Below, piece by piece: positions 1-7,226 of a DNA stretch of 64,000 nucleotides (position 1 is its first letter; each line of letters begins with the position of its first letter). Made by a program: the position numbers and the translations under genes. The DNA comes from an uncultured Pseudomonadota bacterium (GTDB taxonomy: Bacteria > Myxococcota_A > Bradymonadia > Bradymonadales > Bradymonadaceae): positions 186,001-250,000 of the forward strand of contig CAJXPB010000003.1 of assembly GCA_913057905.1 (NCBI GenBank), given 5' to 3'. The notes beneath the pieces were generated by a model, which did no database searches, had not been told where the DNA came from, and worked only from the letters and a program-made list of their open reading frames with translations.

Positions 1-105
1 GACCACCGCCTCGCCGGTCTCTGCGCACCCGACCAGGAAGATAGACGTCTGGATGGGCCCGACGGTCAACGACTCGACGATCATTGATTCAGGTTCGTCC
101 GTCAT
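1..105 (-). CDS. MBL-fold metallohydrolase, N-terminal fragment
   Basis: Only the first 35 codons lie inside the window; the gene runs off the left edge. The start reads MTDEPESMIVESLTVGPIQT and continues to IFLVGCAETGEAVV. The pattern ES-L-x-VGPIQT-x-x-x-LVGC-x-ETGEAVV is the typical first beta-strand pair of glyoxalase-II-like metallo-beta-lactamase-fold hydrolases, which act on thioesters such as S-lactoylglutathione. The usual Asn-Cys-Tyr after the QT is Ser-Ile-Phe here. The metal-binding HxHxDH motif lies outside the window, so activity cannot be judged. It is the last visible gene of a minus-strand run; 52 bases separate it from the membrane protein upstream. Confidence 0.7.
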   Translation of the reverse strand, partial: MTDEPESMIVESLTVGPIQTSIFLVGCAETGEAVV

Positions 106-157
106 CTTGATGTTCCTTGGGTTAGAGGTGTTCCCGTCCGTGTGGGGCACGAAGGGT

Positions 158-1138
158 TTACAGGGGACCCAGGCAGAGGAGCAACCCGACCAGCGAGGCC
201 GTCAACACGGGCCGCTCCATGCGTCGGTCGTCCAGCGCCCGAGCCAACAACACATACGCGGGCACAGCAAACAACAATGCCCCGGTGGCCGGCAGGACCG
301 GATCATGCAGCAGCGGCCACACCAGCGCGGGCAGAGCGATCAGCGGCCAGGACAGCGGCGTCCGCTTGGCGTGGCGAGCAAAGAGCACGACGACGACCAA
401 CACGGCCGTGGCCGCAGCCATCAGCGAGACGTCTTCGACGCCCGGGGGCCAGGGCCAATGGGCCCTCCATTCGGCGCCGGTCTGAAGGGTCCTCACCGAG
501 ATGCCCCAGGTACCCGCCAGCAGGATCGCGATGCCGACAAACAGGGTAAACGCTGCGGGCACCGCCAGGGTGACCGCCCACGGCCCCCACGTCGGGTTCT
601 TGGCAGGCTGATACACTCGCCAGGCCATCCATACGATCCCGGCGCCGACGATCAGGCTCTCGGGACGGAATCCGACCGCCGCCACGAGTGCCAGGGTCGC
701 CCACATCCATCGCCCGCCCCGAAGGCTGGCCAGCCCGACGGCGAGCCCGGCGGCCGCGAAATTCCACGCCGAGACCGGCAGGGTCAGGGCGGCGGCGGGA
801 GTCGCCAGCCAGAGCCACGTCGTCCGTTCGGCGGTGTGGGGAAGGTCGTCCTTGCGAGCGAACCGATAGACGGCGACGGCCCCCGCCAGCAACACCAGCT
901 CGCCGGCCCCGGCGAGCCACCATTCGGCAGACCCGCCGACCAGCGACGCGATCTGCCGAGCTCCCTCCACGGCGCCGACCCAGAGGGGGGCACCGCGCGG
1001 CGAGCCGCCAGCCAAAAACGCGGGAGTCGGAGGCTGTGACTGAAGCAACAGAAAGCTCCAGACGTACAGCCGGCACAGAAGCCAGGCGGTGACGCTCGTT
1101 CGAATGCTCGGATGGATTCGGGCAACCAGTGGATGCAT
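158..1138 (-). CDS. polytopic membrane protein, possible glycosyltransferase-like
   Basis: A 326-residue hydrophobic protein with about eight predicted membrane segments and no cleavable signal. The N-terminal part (HPSIRTSVTAWLLCRLYVWS) and the alternation of long hydrophobic helices with short Arg/Trp-rich loops recall PIG-V-type or other dolichyl/polyprenyl-phosphate-sugar-dependent mannosyltransferases. I see no diagnostic catalytic Asp motif, so the function is not assigned. The ATG at 1138 has only a weak ribosome-binding site. It lies 64 bases downstream of the diguanylate cyclase gene and may be co-transcribed with it. A transporter-like or purely structural role is equally possible. 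Confidence 0.6.
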   Translation of the reverse strand: MHPLVARIHPSIRTSVTAWLLCRLYVWSFLLLQSQPPTPAFLAGGSPRGAPLWVGAVEGARQIASLVGGSAEWWLAGAGELVLLAGAVAVYRFARKDDLPHTAERTTWLWLATPAAALTLPVSAWNFAAAGLAVGLASLRGGRWMWATLALVAAVGFRPESLIVGAGIVWMAWRVYQPAKNPTWGPWAVTLAVPAAFTLFVGIAILLAGTWGISVRTLQTGAEWRAHWPWPPGVEDVSLMAAATAVLVVVVLFARHAKRTPLSWPLIALPALVWPLLHDPVLPATGALLFAVPAYVLLARALDDRRMERPVLTASLVGLLLCLGPL

Positions 1139-1202
1139 GGCACCGTAACCCTACCGAAGATCACCCCTCTGACAATTTTTTTGATGACCTCTCGGCGGGG
1201 GA

Positions 1203-2129
1203 TCAGCCGATCCGCGTCGTGTTTCGACCGGCGTGTTTGGCTCGGTACATCGCTTGGTCGACGGCGTCGATGAAATCGTCGGCCGTCTCGGGCTGAGCAT
1301 CGGCTCGAGTCGCGACGCCCACGCTCACCGAGATTGGAATCGTCTCGCCGCGGTACTCGAAGGGCGTATCGGCAACCGTCCGCCGGATCCGCTCTCCCAG
1401 CTCCATGCCGCCCTCGCGTTCGATGCCGCGGCAGACGATCACGAACTCGTCGCCGCCGTAGCGTGCGATCGTATCCTCGTCGCGGACAGCCTGGTCGACC
1501 CGTTCGGCCAACTGCTCCAAAATCCGGTCGCCTGCCAGGTGGCCGTGGGTGTCGTTGATCGGTTTGAACTCGTCGATGTCGAACATCACCAGGCAGAGAG
1601 GTGTATCGTGACGCCGCGAAAAGGAGAGTTCCGAGTGGAGATACTCCTGGAGATAATCCTTGTTGTAGACGTCGGTGAGACCGTCGCGAAGCGTGGCCTC
1701 GTACATCTTGCGCTGGTAGGTCTCCTCGAATTCGTCCTGGTAGGCGAATTTGAGGATCGTGGCAGTGCCCAGCGTCAGCTTGTCGCCATCTTCGAGCTTG
1801 TGGACACCGGTCAGCTCCGTCCCGTTGACGTAGGTGCCGTTGGAACTGTCGAGATCTCGCAGGTACACGCCATCGTCAGCGGGGACGAGCCGGGCGTGTT
1901 CGCGGGAGACACCGCGGTCGTGGAGTTGAAGCTCGGCCGACTCGGTGCGCCCCACCAGAAGCGGGGATTCGCTGACCTGGAGCATCTGGCCGACGTGCGG
2001 GCCCGAGATCACGATCAGGTACGCCTGTTGATCGGGTTCACTCTCATCGCGGACCCGCGTGACGACGTCGGTATCGACGACGGTCGTCGTATCCGGCTTC
2101 TCCCCGTGACTGAACTCCTCACTTCCCAT
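1203..2129 (-). CDS. FHA-GGDEF diguanylate cyclase
   Basis: Makes cyclic di-GMP from two GTP under control of a phosphothreonine-binding forkhead-associated domain; soluble, with no membrane segment. From the ATG at 2129 the product is 308 aa. The FHA domain covers about residues 35-130, with the phosphopeptide-binding signature GRTESAE, then GVSREHARL and SSNGTYVNG. The GGDEF domain follows (about 145-305), with DIDEFKPINDTHGH and an intact YGGDEF active site at about 224-229. An inhibitory I-site RDED sits five residues before GGDEF, so product feedback inhibition is expected. A longer form from 2159 is open but its extra 10 residues have no convincing ribosome-binding site. The FHA domain implies input from a Ser/Thr kinase not encoded here. 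Confidence 0.93.
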   Translation of the reverse strand: MGSEEFSHGEKPDTTTVVDTDVVTRVRDESEPDQQAYLIVISGPHVGQMLQVSESPLLVGRTESAELQLHDRGVSREHARLVPADDGVYLRDLDSSNGTYVNGTELTGVHKLEDGDKLTLGTATILKFAYQDEFEETYQRKMYEATLRDGLTDVYNKDYLQEYLHSELSFSRRHDTPLCLVMFDIDEFKPINDTHGHLAGDRILEQLAERVDQAVRDEDTIARYGGDEFVIVCRGIEREGGMELGERIRRTVADTPFEYRGETIPISVSVGVATRADAQPETADDFIDAVDQAMYRAKHAGRNTTRIG

Positions 2130-2181
2130 GGCTCTGCCCACAGTGCCTGCCCGGGTCATGTCGCTAAATTCGATGCGACTC

Positions 2182-2850
2182 TCAGCGTGATAGTTTCGCG
2201 CCGATTTTGTCCTTTACGATCTGCTCTTCAGCCGCTTCGGCCAGCCGCCCCAACGCGTCTCGCCCGGGGGATCCGGCGTGGGCCCCCAGGGTCTCGACGA
2301 TGGTCAGTCTCGTCTGGACGTCGGCCTCCGGCCAGAGCGACTCAAACCGCTCGGCCGCTCGGGCGTCGTCGAGGATGCGACCCAGGCTCGAGATGGCGTG
2401 CATTCTGAGTAACTCCGCGATCCGTCGTTCGCGGTCGTCGCTTGCCGACGGAGACCTCTCGAGCATCGACTCCAAAAAGACCGTCGCCTCGTCGCCACCG
2501 AGCCGCCCCAGGGCATCGACGGCACGAAGTCGAATCGACGGGCGCATGTCTGGGTCCGAGGCCAGGTCTTTCAAGGCCGCGACGACCCCGGCTCGAGAGC
2601 CCAACTCCAAAAGGGGCCCCGGCTCGGTCGAGGCGTGATACCCGCTGAAGGTCCAGACGATCCGCTCTCTGATGGTTGCAGAGTCCGACTCCGAGTCCCG
2701 GTCACCCTCGACCGACGGTGTGGAGCCCTCGGCGCCCCCGGCACGGGGCTGGGCCGAGGCCGTGAAGATGCCGAGAAGCATCGACAGCCCCCCGCACGCG
2801 ACCAGAAAGGTCGCCCACTGGTTTCGTCTGTAGCCGAGCAACGCTGTCAT
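2182..2850 (-). CDS. exported HEAT-repeat-like protein
   Basis: 222 residues. An N-terminal hydrophobic segment (WATFLVACGGLSMLLGIFTASA) ending in an AxA-like site suggests Sec export to the periplasm or a membrane anchor. The rest is mainly helical. Two or three units (for example PSIRLRAVDALGRLGG and RMHAISSLGRILDD, then TRLTIVETLGAHAG) have the LxxxALxxLG spacing of HEAT/PBS-lyase repeats, usually protein-protein scaffolds. No catalytic motif is visible. It is first in the minus-strand run that continues with the FHA-GGDEF gene 52 bases downstream. Partner unknown. Confidence 0.7.
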   Translation of the reverse strand: MTALLGYRRNQWATFLVACGGLSMLLGIFTASAQPRAGGAEGSTPSVEGDRDSESDSATIRERIVWTFSGYHASTEPGPLLELGSRAGVVAALKDLASDPDMRPSIRLRAVDALGRLGGDEATVFLESMLERSPSASDDRERRIAELLRMHAISSLGRILDDARAAERFESLWPEADVQTRLTIVETLGAHAGSPGRDALGRLAEAAEEQIVKDKIGAKLSR

Positions 2851-2981
2851 GCCAGTTGAACCCGTTCAAGGGTGCGAAAATTCCCCGCGTCTGTTCAGCA
2901 GCATCGTCATAAAAGCCGCGGGCGATGACTATGGCAAGTACAAAATATTCCACACTATTCTGTTGCTCACCAACTCCCGGG

Positions 2982-4235
2982 TCAATCGGTGAAGAAACGG
3001 ATCAGCGAGTCGTGGCGTGCCTTCGCATCTCGATACCCGAGTTTGAGAAGCTGGCTGGTGTAGCCGCCGTCGAACAAAAGGTAGCTCAGCAGGTCACTTT
3101 CGCCGTAGCCGGCACTCTCGGCGGCCCGCGAGCCGAGGGTGTCGAGGATACGAGAGCCCCAGAATTCGGAGTCGACCTGCGAGGCGAATGTCGAGGCCAT
3201 CGATCCCAGGTCTCGGCTGGGTCGAATCACCTGCGGCTCCACGATTCGATATCCCTTGCCCCGATAGGCCCGCATCAACTCATTGAGTTGTTCGATGGCC
3301 GACTCGTCGGTCGCGAACAGCTTCTCGGCCTGGCGCAGCATCGCATTGATGCGCTCGAGCACCATCAGGTCGTAGTCGAGGGGATCGAGCAGCAGGGCGT
3401 CCAGCAGCTTACCCATCAGGAACAGGTAATCGGGATAGTGGCGCGCCGGCCCCGGCAGCGGTTCATCGAAGGGGTTTGGGTTGGGTTCGGGCATCTGAGA
3501 TTCGGCGTGCAGCGTGATCACCAGCACGCGGTCCGCGCCGAGCCGAAGCGCCGGCGTCAGAGGGGTGTTCTGACGCAGCCCACCATCGGAGAACCATCGT
3601 TGACCGATGCGGACCACCGGGAACAGGATCGGCAGCGACGCGCTGGCGAGCACCTTGTCGGCGGTCAACGGGCCACCCACCGCCACGCGCCGAGGATCAC
3701 GGGTCCATTCGGGAAGCTCGCCGGATGCAGTCTGGGCGAAGACCGTGGTGCGTCCGGAGACGATATCTGTCGCCGAGACCGTGGCCGCCTTCAGAACCCC
3801 ACGGTCGAGATTCCGATGAATGTTGTGAAACGGGATCTCGTCACGGACGAGTTGTTGGAAGTACGAGGTATCCAGAAGGCCGCCCCGGCGCCCTCCCTCC
3901 TCTTCGCCGGCCGCCGCCTCGAGCCAGTCGGCACGCCCGACAAACTCGGCGGCCAGTCGCGTGATCTCGCGCCACGACACCGAGACGACCTCCGAGAACT
4001 TCAGCGTTCGCCACAGATACCAGAGGCGCTCGCCGGCGCGCTCCGGGTCGTTGAGGGTGGCCGCCAGCCACGCCGCGTTGATGGCCCCCACGCTCGTGCC
4101 ACAGACGATGTCGAACTGAGGCGGCTCGCCGGTCTCCTCGGGCACGGCCTCCAGAATATAGCGCAGGACACCCGCTTCGTAGGCGCCCCGCGCTCCCCCT
4201 CCGGACAGAACGACAGCTCGTGTCGGATTCCCCAT
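2982..4235 (-). CDS. patatin-like phospholipase
   Basis: A patatin-family acyl hydrolase, acting on phospholipids or other acyl esters by a Ser-Asp dyad. From the ATG at 4235 the product is 417 aa. It has the oxyanion loop GGGARG at residues 12-17, the nucleophile elbow GTSVG with Ser48, and the catalytic Asp217 in SDGG, all in family order and spacing. No signal peptide is evident, so it is probably cytosolic or exported by another route. A C-terminal region of about 170 residues follows the catalytic domain and contains charged helical segments. A GTG six bases upstream is an alternative start. It lies 42 bases after the BON lipoprotein gene on the same strand. Confidence 0.92.
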   Translation of the reverse strand: MGNPTRAVVLSGGGARGAYEAGVLRYILEAVPEETGEPPQFDIVCGTSVGAINAAWLAATLNDPERAGERLWYLWRTLKFSEVVSVSWREITRLAAEFVGRADWLEAAAGEEEGGRRGGLLDTSYFQQLVRDEIPFHNIHRNLDRGVLKAATVSATDIVSGRTTVFAQTASGELPEWTRDPRRVAVGGPLTADKVLASASLPILFPVVRIGQRWFSDGGLRQNTPLTPALRLGADRVLVITLHAESQMPEPNPNPFDEPLPGPARHYPDYLFLMGKLLDALLLDPLDYDLMVLERINAMLRQAEKLFATDESAIEQLNELMRAYRGKGYRIVEPQVIRPSRDLGSMASTFASQVDSEFWGSRILDTLGSRAAESAGYGESDLLSYLLFDGGYTSQLLKLGYRDAKARHDSLIRFFTD

Positions 4236-4277
4236 AATCACCCATCCATCATCGGTATCGTCCCGCCGAGAGAACCC

Positions 4278-4688
4278 TCACGGCGATGTGACCTCAATCT
4301 GGTTGTCGACCGCACGAACCCCATCGACCGACCGGACGATCAGCTCCGCACGGTCCCGATGGATCATTGCATCGGCCCGGCCGCGCAGGGTCACTCGCTG
4401 ACCAGTGACGCTGTAGCTGAGCTCGTCGATCGCCAGCTCTGCGTCGTCGAGCTTCAGCCCGATGACCAGACGCAGACGGCTGTCGGGGACGGTCGCATTC
4501 CGGGCGGGCTCGTCGGTCGACTCCACCTCCAGTTCCGGCATCGACTGCACCAGCCGAACCGGCTCGACCGGTCCCACGAATCGGGCGGCCCGCTTCAGGG
4601 CGTCATCCTCGAGGGCCTCGCAGCCGACGACGCCACACAAGAGTATGGCGAGGGCCGGCCACCCACACCGACGGACCCGACGATACAT
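4278..4688 (-). CDS. BON-domain lipoprotein
   Basis: 136 aa from the ATG at 4688. A positively charged start (MYRRVRR) and hydrophobic stretch end in the lipobox VVGC, giving a lipid-anchored Cys at about residue 23. The C-terminal 80 residues match a BON domain (LKLDDAELAIDELSYSVTGQ, then VTLRGRAD and GVRAVDNQIEV), thought to bind phospholipid or bridge envelope layers. The domain ends with the protein, as usual for OsmY/Kbp-type proteins. An upstream in-frame ATG at 4709 would lengthen the signal by 7 residues; neither has a clear ribosome-binding site. Placement just before the patatin gene suggests an envelope lipid context. Confidence 0.82.
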   Translation of the reverse strand: MYRRVRRCGWPALAILLCGVVGCEALEDDALKRAARFVGPVEPVRLVQSMPELEVESTDEPARNATVPDSRLRLVIGLKLDDAELAIDELSYSVTGQRVTLRGRADAMIHRDRAELIVRSVDGVRAVDNQIEVTSP

Positions 4689-4711
4689 TTTGTGCGCGGA
4701 AACCATCATAA

Positions 4712-4728
4712 GGTAACGATGTGTTACC
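4712..4728. promoter_or_regulatory. perfect dyad GGTAAC-N5-GTTACC
   Basis: A perfect 6-bp inverted repeat with a 5-base centre lies in the 120-bp gap between the divergent BON lipoprotein and WD40 genes. Size and position fit a dimeric-repressor operator acting on either gene, but no regulator is encoded next to it. It precedes the candidate plus-strand promoter by 11 bases. Confidence 0.3.
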
Positions 4729-4739
4729 GCTTCCGCCAG

Positions 4740-4768
4740 TTGGTGTAAACGACTGGCTGGTCTACACT
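4740..4768 (+). promoter_or_regulatory. candidate sigma-70 promoter for WD40 gene
   Basis: TTGGTG (4740-4745) and TACACT (4763-4768) are separated by exactly 17 bases, about 40 bases before the ATG at 4809. The -35 element matches the consensus only in TTG, and the -10 element matches 4 of 6, so this is a candidate only. Confidence 0.3.
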
Positions 4769-4808
4769 CTGTGTTCCAATCACACCGATCTCACGCGGGA
4801 CATCGGGC

Positions 4809-6521
4809 ATGCTGGAACGTACCCCCTTCGATTTCGACGCAACGAGCCGATGGACAGCCCTGGCGGACGGCCCGGAGAACGTGTCGCTGTGGCGGGACCT
4901 GACCGACGCCGACCTCCGGGAGCCGACCGGCACCGTCGAGACCCGGCGAAGTCGAATCGTCGGACTCGCGCTGGTCGACGCCGAGCGGATGATCACCGTC
5001 CACGATCTGGGAGAGATCGTCGGCTGGTCTCTGGCGACGGCCTCCGAGGAGTCCGATGCGACGGTCCTCTGGGAGTGCGACACCCCGCTGGAGCCCTGCG
5101 CCGTCGCGGCCCACCGCCAGGGCCGATGCAGAGTCGTCGTCGGAGGACGACGGGGCCGCATCCTTGTGCTCAGCCCCACCCGCGAGCCCGGCGACCCTCC
5201 ATTTGCGCGACTCAACCGTGCGCACCGCACCGACATCGTCAGCTTTGCCTTTTCGGGGGACGGGCGGAGGCTGGCGAGCAGCGGCAGGGACCGTCGAATC
5301 GGGTTGTGGAACATCGAGCCGACGGGGGAGAACCTCCTCACAGACATCCCCTTCGACCGGGCGACCGGCCGGTTGTCGGCCGACGCTATCTGGCTCGGCT
5401 CGGCCGGCTGGCCGTTGAGCATGGTCTTTGAACCCGACGGCCGACGCCTCGTCTCGGGCGCCATGGACAACGGAGTCTACCTCTGGGACGACGCCGGCGA
5501 ATCGCCCCTGGCAGCGGTGCGCCACCGACACGGGAACTGGGTCGCCGACGTCGACTGGTCCGAGGACGGGAAGATGGTCGCATCGGCGGGCTGGGACGCG
5601 TCGGTGGTGCTGTACGATGGCGAAGACCTCGAGCCGGAGCATCTGCTCGATGCTCACTCCGACATCGTCACGACCGTACAGTTCCAGCCCGACTCCTCGC
5701 TTCTGGTCACCGCCGGGTACGACGGAAAAGTCGGGATCTGGAATTGGCGCGACAAGACTCTGGAGCACTGGTTCGACGCCCACTCGACCTGGATCGAACA
5801 CGTCGTTCCGGACTCCGAGGGCGGGATCCTTACGGTCTCCAGCGCGGGCACGATCGGGCGATGGTCGCTGCAGACGGGCGAGTCACTTGGAACGATGGGA
5901 GACAAATCCGAGGGCTTCCAGCTCGGCCGGGCCGTCGACTTCTCGGAATACCTCGATATCGACGAGCCGTCCGACCCATCGGACCGGGGCTCCGAGCCGA
6001 ACCTGCCGGAGACCCACTTCCGCGCCATCGAGGCCGACAGCGCGGCGAATGAAGCCGAACGAAGCGCCGTGGGTCTGCTGGAGGCCGCCGCGGCGCCTCC
6101 CGAGGACATCGACGGCCTCGGCCACGAGGAAGATGAACCGTCGCCCCCGGCCGACACCGCCACCGACGATGCCCTCGCCCCCACCACCGGAGATCCCGTC
6201 GAGGACGCCGACATCGAGCCCGACTCCCCGGACCCCGAGCGCGTCGTCGACGATCTGAACCTCCGAGACCAGGCGCCCGACACCGATGCCGTGGCCACCT
6301 CCGACGACGACTCCGCCACGCGGGTTCCGGACCTGGATCTGGCCGGCCTCAAGGAGGCCGACGCCGGCCCCGACCTCGACCGCTCTATCGACGAAGACTT
6401 GGAGATCGCCGGCACCGAGTCACAGCAGCCCGCCGGCGGCGAAAACCCCGAGCTCTCGAAGGACCTGGACCTCGCCGGCACCGAACATCCCGAGTCGATC
6501 GAGGATGACGAGGAGTCGTAG
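4809..6521 (+). CDS. WD40 beta-propeller protein with acidic tail
   Basis: 570 aa. Residues from about 1 to 360 hold at least six WD40-type blades with classical GH...WD or GH...DG/WN endings (ASSGRDRRIGLWN, VSGAMDNGVYLWDD, ASAGWDASVVLYD, VTAGYDGKVGIWNW). This is a scaffold fold with no catalytic residues. The last 190 residues are low-complexity, rich in Asp, Glu and Pro, and contain repeated DLDLAG/DLEIAG motifs about 25-30 residues apart. No signal peptide or membrane helix is seen, so it is likely cytosolic. It is transcribed alone, diverging from the BON lipoprotein, and followed by a 700-bp repeat region. Start chosen at the ATG that opens the reading frame. Confidence 0.85.
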   Translation: MLERTPFDFDATSRWTALADGPENVSLWRDLTDADLREPTGTVETRRSRIVGLALVDAERMITVHDLGEIVGWSLATASEESDATVLWECDTPLEPCAVAAHRQGRCRVVVGGRRGRILVLSPTREPGDPPFARLNRAHRTDIVSFAFSGDGRRLASSGRDRRIGLWNIEPTGENLLTDIPFDRATGRLSADAIWLGSAGWPLSMVFEPDGRRLVSGAMDNGVYLWDDAGESPLAAVRHRHGNWVADVDWSEDGKMVASAGWDASVVLYDGEDLEPEHLLDAHSDIVTTVQFQPDSSLLVTAGYDGKVGIWNWRDKTLEHWFDAHSTWIEHVVPDSEGGILTVSSAGTIGRWSLQTGESLGTMGDKSEGFQLGRAVDFSEYLDIDEPSDPSDRGSEPNLPETHFRAIEADSAANEAERSAVGLLEAAAAPPEDIDGLGHEEDEPSPPADTATDDALAPTTGDPVEDADIEPDSPDPERVVDDLNLRDQAPDTDAVATSDDDSATRVPDLDLAGLKEADAGPDLDRSIDEDLEIAGTESQQPAGGENPELSKDLDLAGTEHPESIEDDEES

Positions 6522-6540
6522 TCGGTAGCTGGCTGGAGTT

Positions 6541-7168
6541 GGTAACCCCGGGCTCCCCTTCGGTCGCATCGGGGTAATTGATGCGCGCCTGCGGCGCGCG
6601 GCGACTGACGATCTCCGTGCTGGCGGGAGGTTCAGCGCAGCAATCGGTTTTCGTGCTTGCGGGGGTTTTCGAGCACGAGCTTCGTAGGCCGATGGGCTGC
6701 GTGCTTTCGGGATTTCTTGGGCCCGCTGGGGTCGTGCTTGCCGAAAGGGCAGCCGGCTGGAGATGCCGGCACGGGCGTTGGTCGGTTTCAGTATGATGGT
6801 CATCCCGGTCTCGCGAGGCGCTGGAGCGCCTCGCAGCGAACCGGGCGATCACGCGGCGTGTCGCGCCCGAGGCGCGCCGCCGCGGGACAGGCAAACGCAA
6901 GTACGACGCTCACGACAACTCCCCCGGAGTTCAGCTCCGGGGGGGCAACGATCGTCGGCCGGCGCCGGCACCGAAGTCGACGACCCCGGGCTTCCCGGGG
7001 CCCACTCGTCCTTGCCACCCACGATCTCCACAGGCCCATTTTCGTCAGCTTCAGGCTTCTAGGTCCTACCAACGCGAGGACGCCTCGCCGCTGAGGCGGG
7101 CGGCCGATGTCTCGTGACCCCGGGTGCTGGCGGCGCCTTCGGGCGCCGTCGAACCCGGGGGTGTCCAC
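6541..7168. repeat. intergenic hairpin-mosaic repeat, locus A
   Basis: This 700-bp stretch between the WD40 and prenyltransferase genes holds no convincing gene. It contains several long inverted repeats. One is CCCGGT (6804) enclosing the 9-bp stem GCGAGGCGC/GCGCCTCGC and closing with ACCGGG (6845). Others are CGCGCC/GGCGCG (6862-6876), CCCCCGGAG/CTCCGGGGG (6921-6943) and CGGCGCC/GGCGCCG (7131-7148) inside ACCCCGGG/CCCGGGGGT (7117-7162). Bases 6546-6670 are near-identical, inverted, to 11536-11661. The remaining modules recur at 27620-27990 and 54143-54495. Short open frames across it have repeat-derived composition and are not called. Confidence 0.85.
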
Positions 7169-7226
7169 CTCCGCACACCCATGATCCCCGCACTCACGAC
7201 CCCCGACGATCCCACCATCCACGAAC

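Noticed and set aside
2925..4748. Long open frame on the plus strand opposite the patatin and BON genes
   Set aside because: It is antisense to two genes with clear family motifs. Its translation has no recognisable domain and the high GC content explains the lack of stops.
6385..6900. Possible minus-strand gene of about 170 codons across repeat locus A
   Set aside because: It starts inside the repeat mosaic, overlaps the end of the WD40 gene and is Arg/Pro/Thr-rich low complexity with no ribosome-binding site.
6541..7168. Remnant of a transposon or insertion sequence
   Set aside because: No transposase fragment or target-site duplication is visible. The structure is a series of paired modules, which fits a REP/BIME-like or structured-RNA element better.
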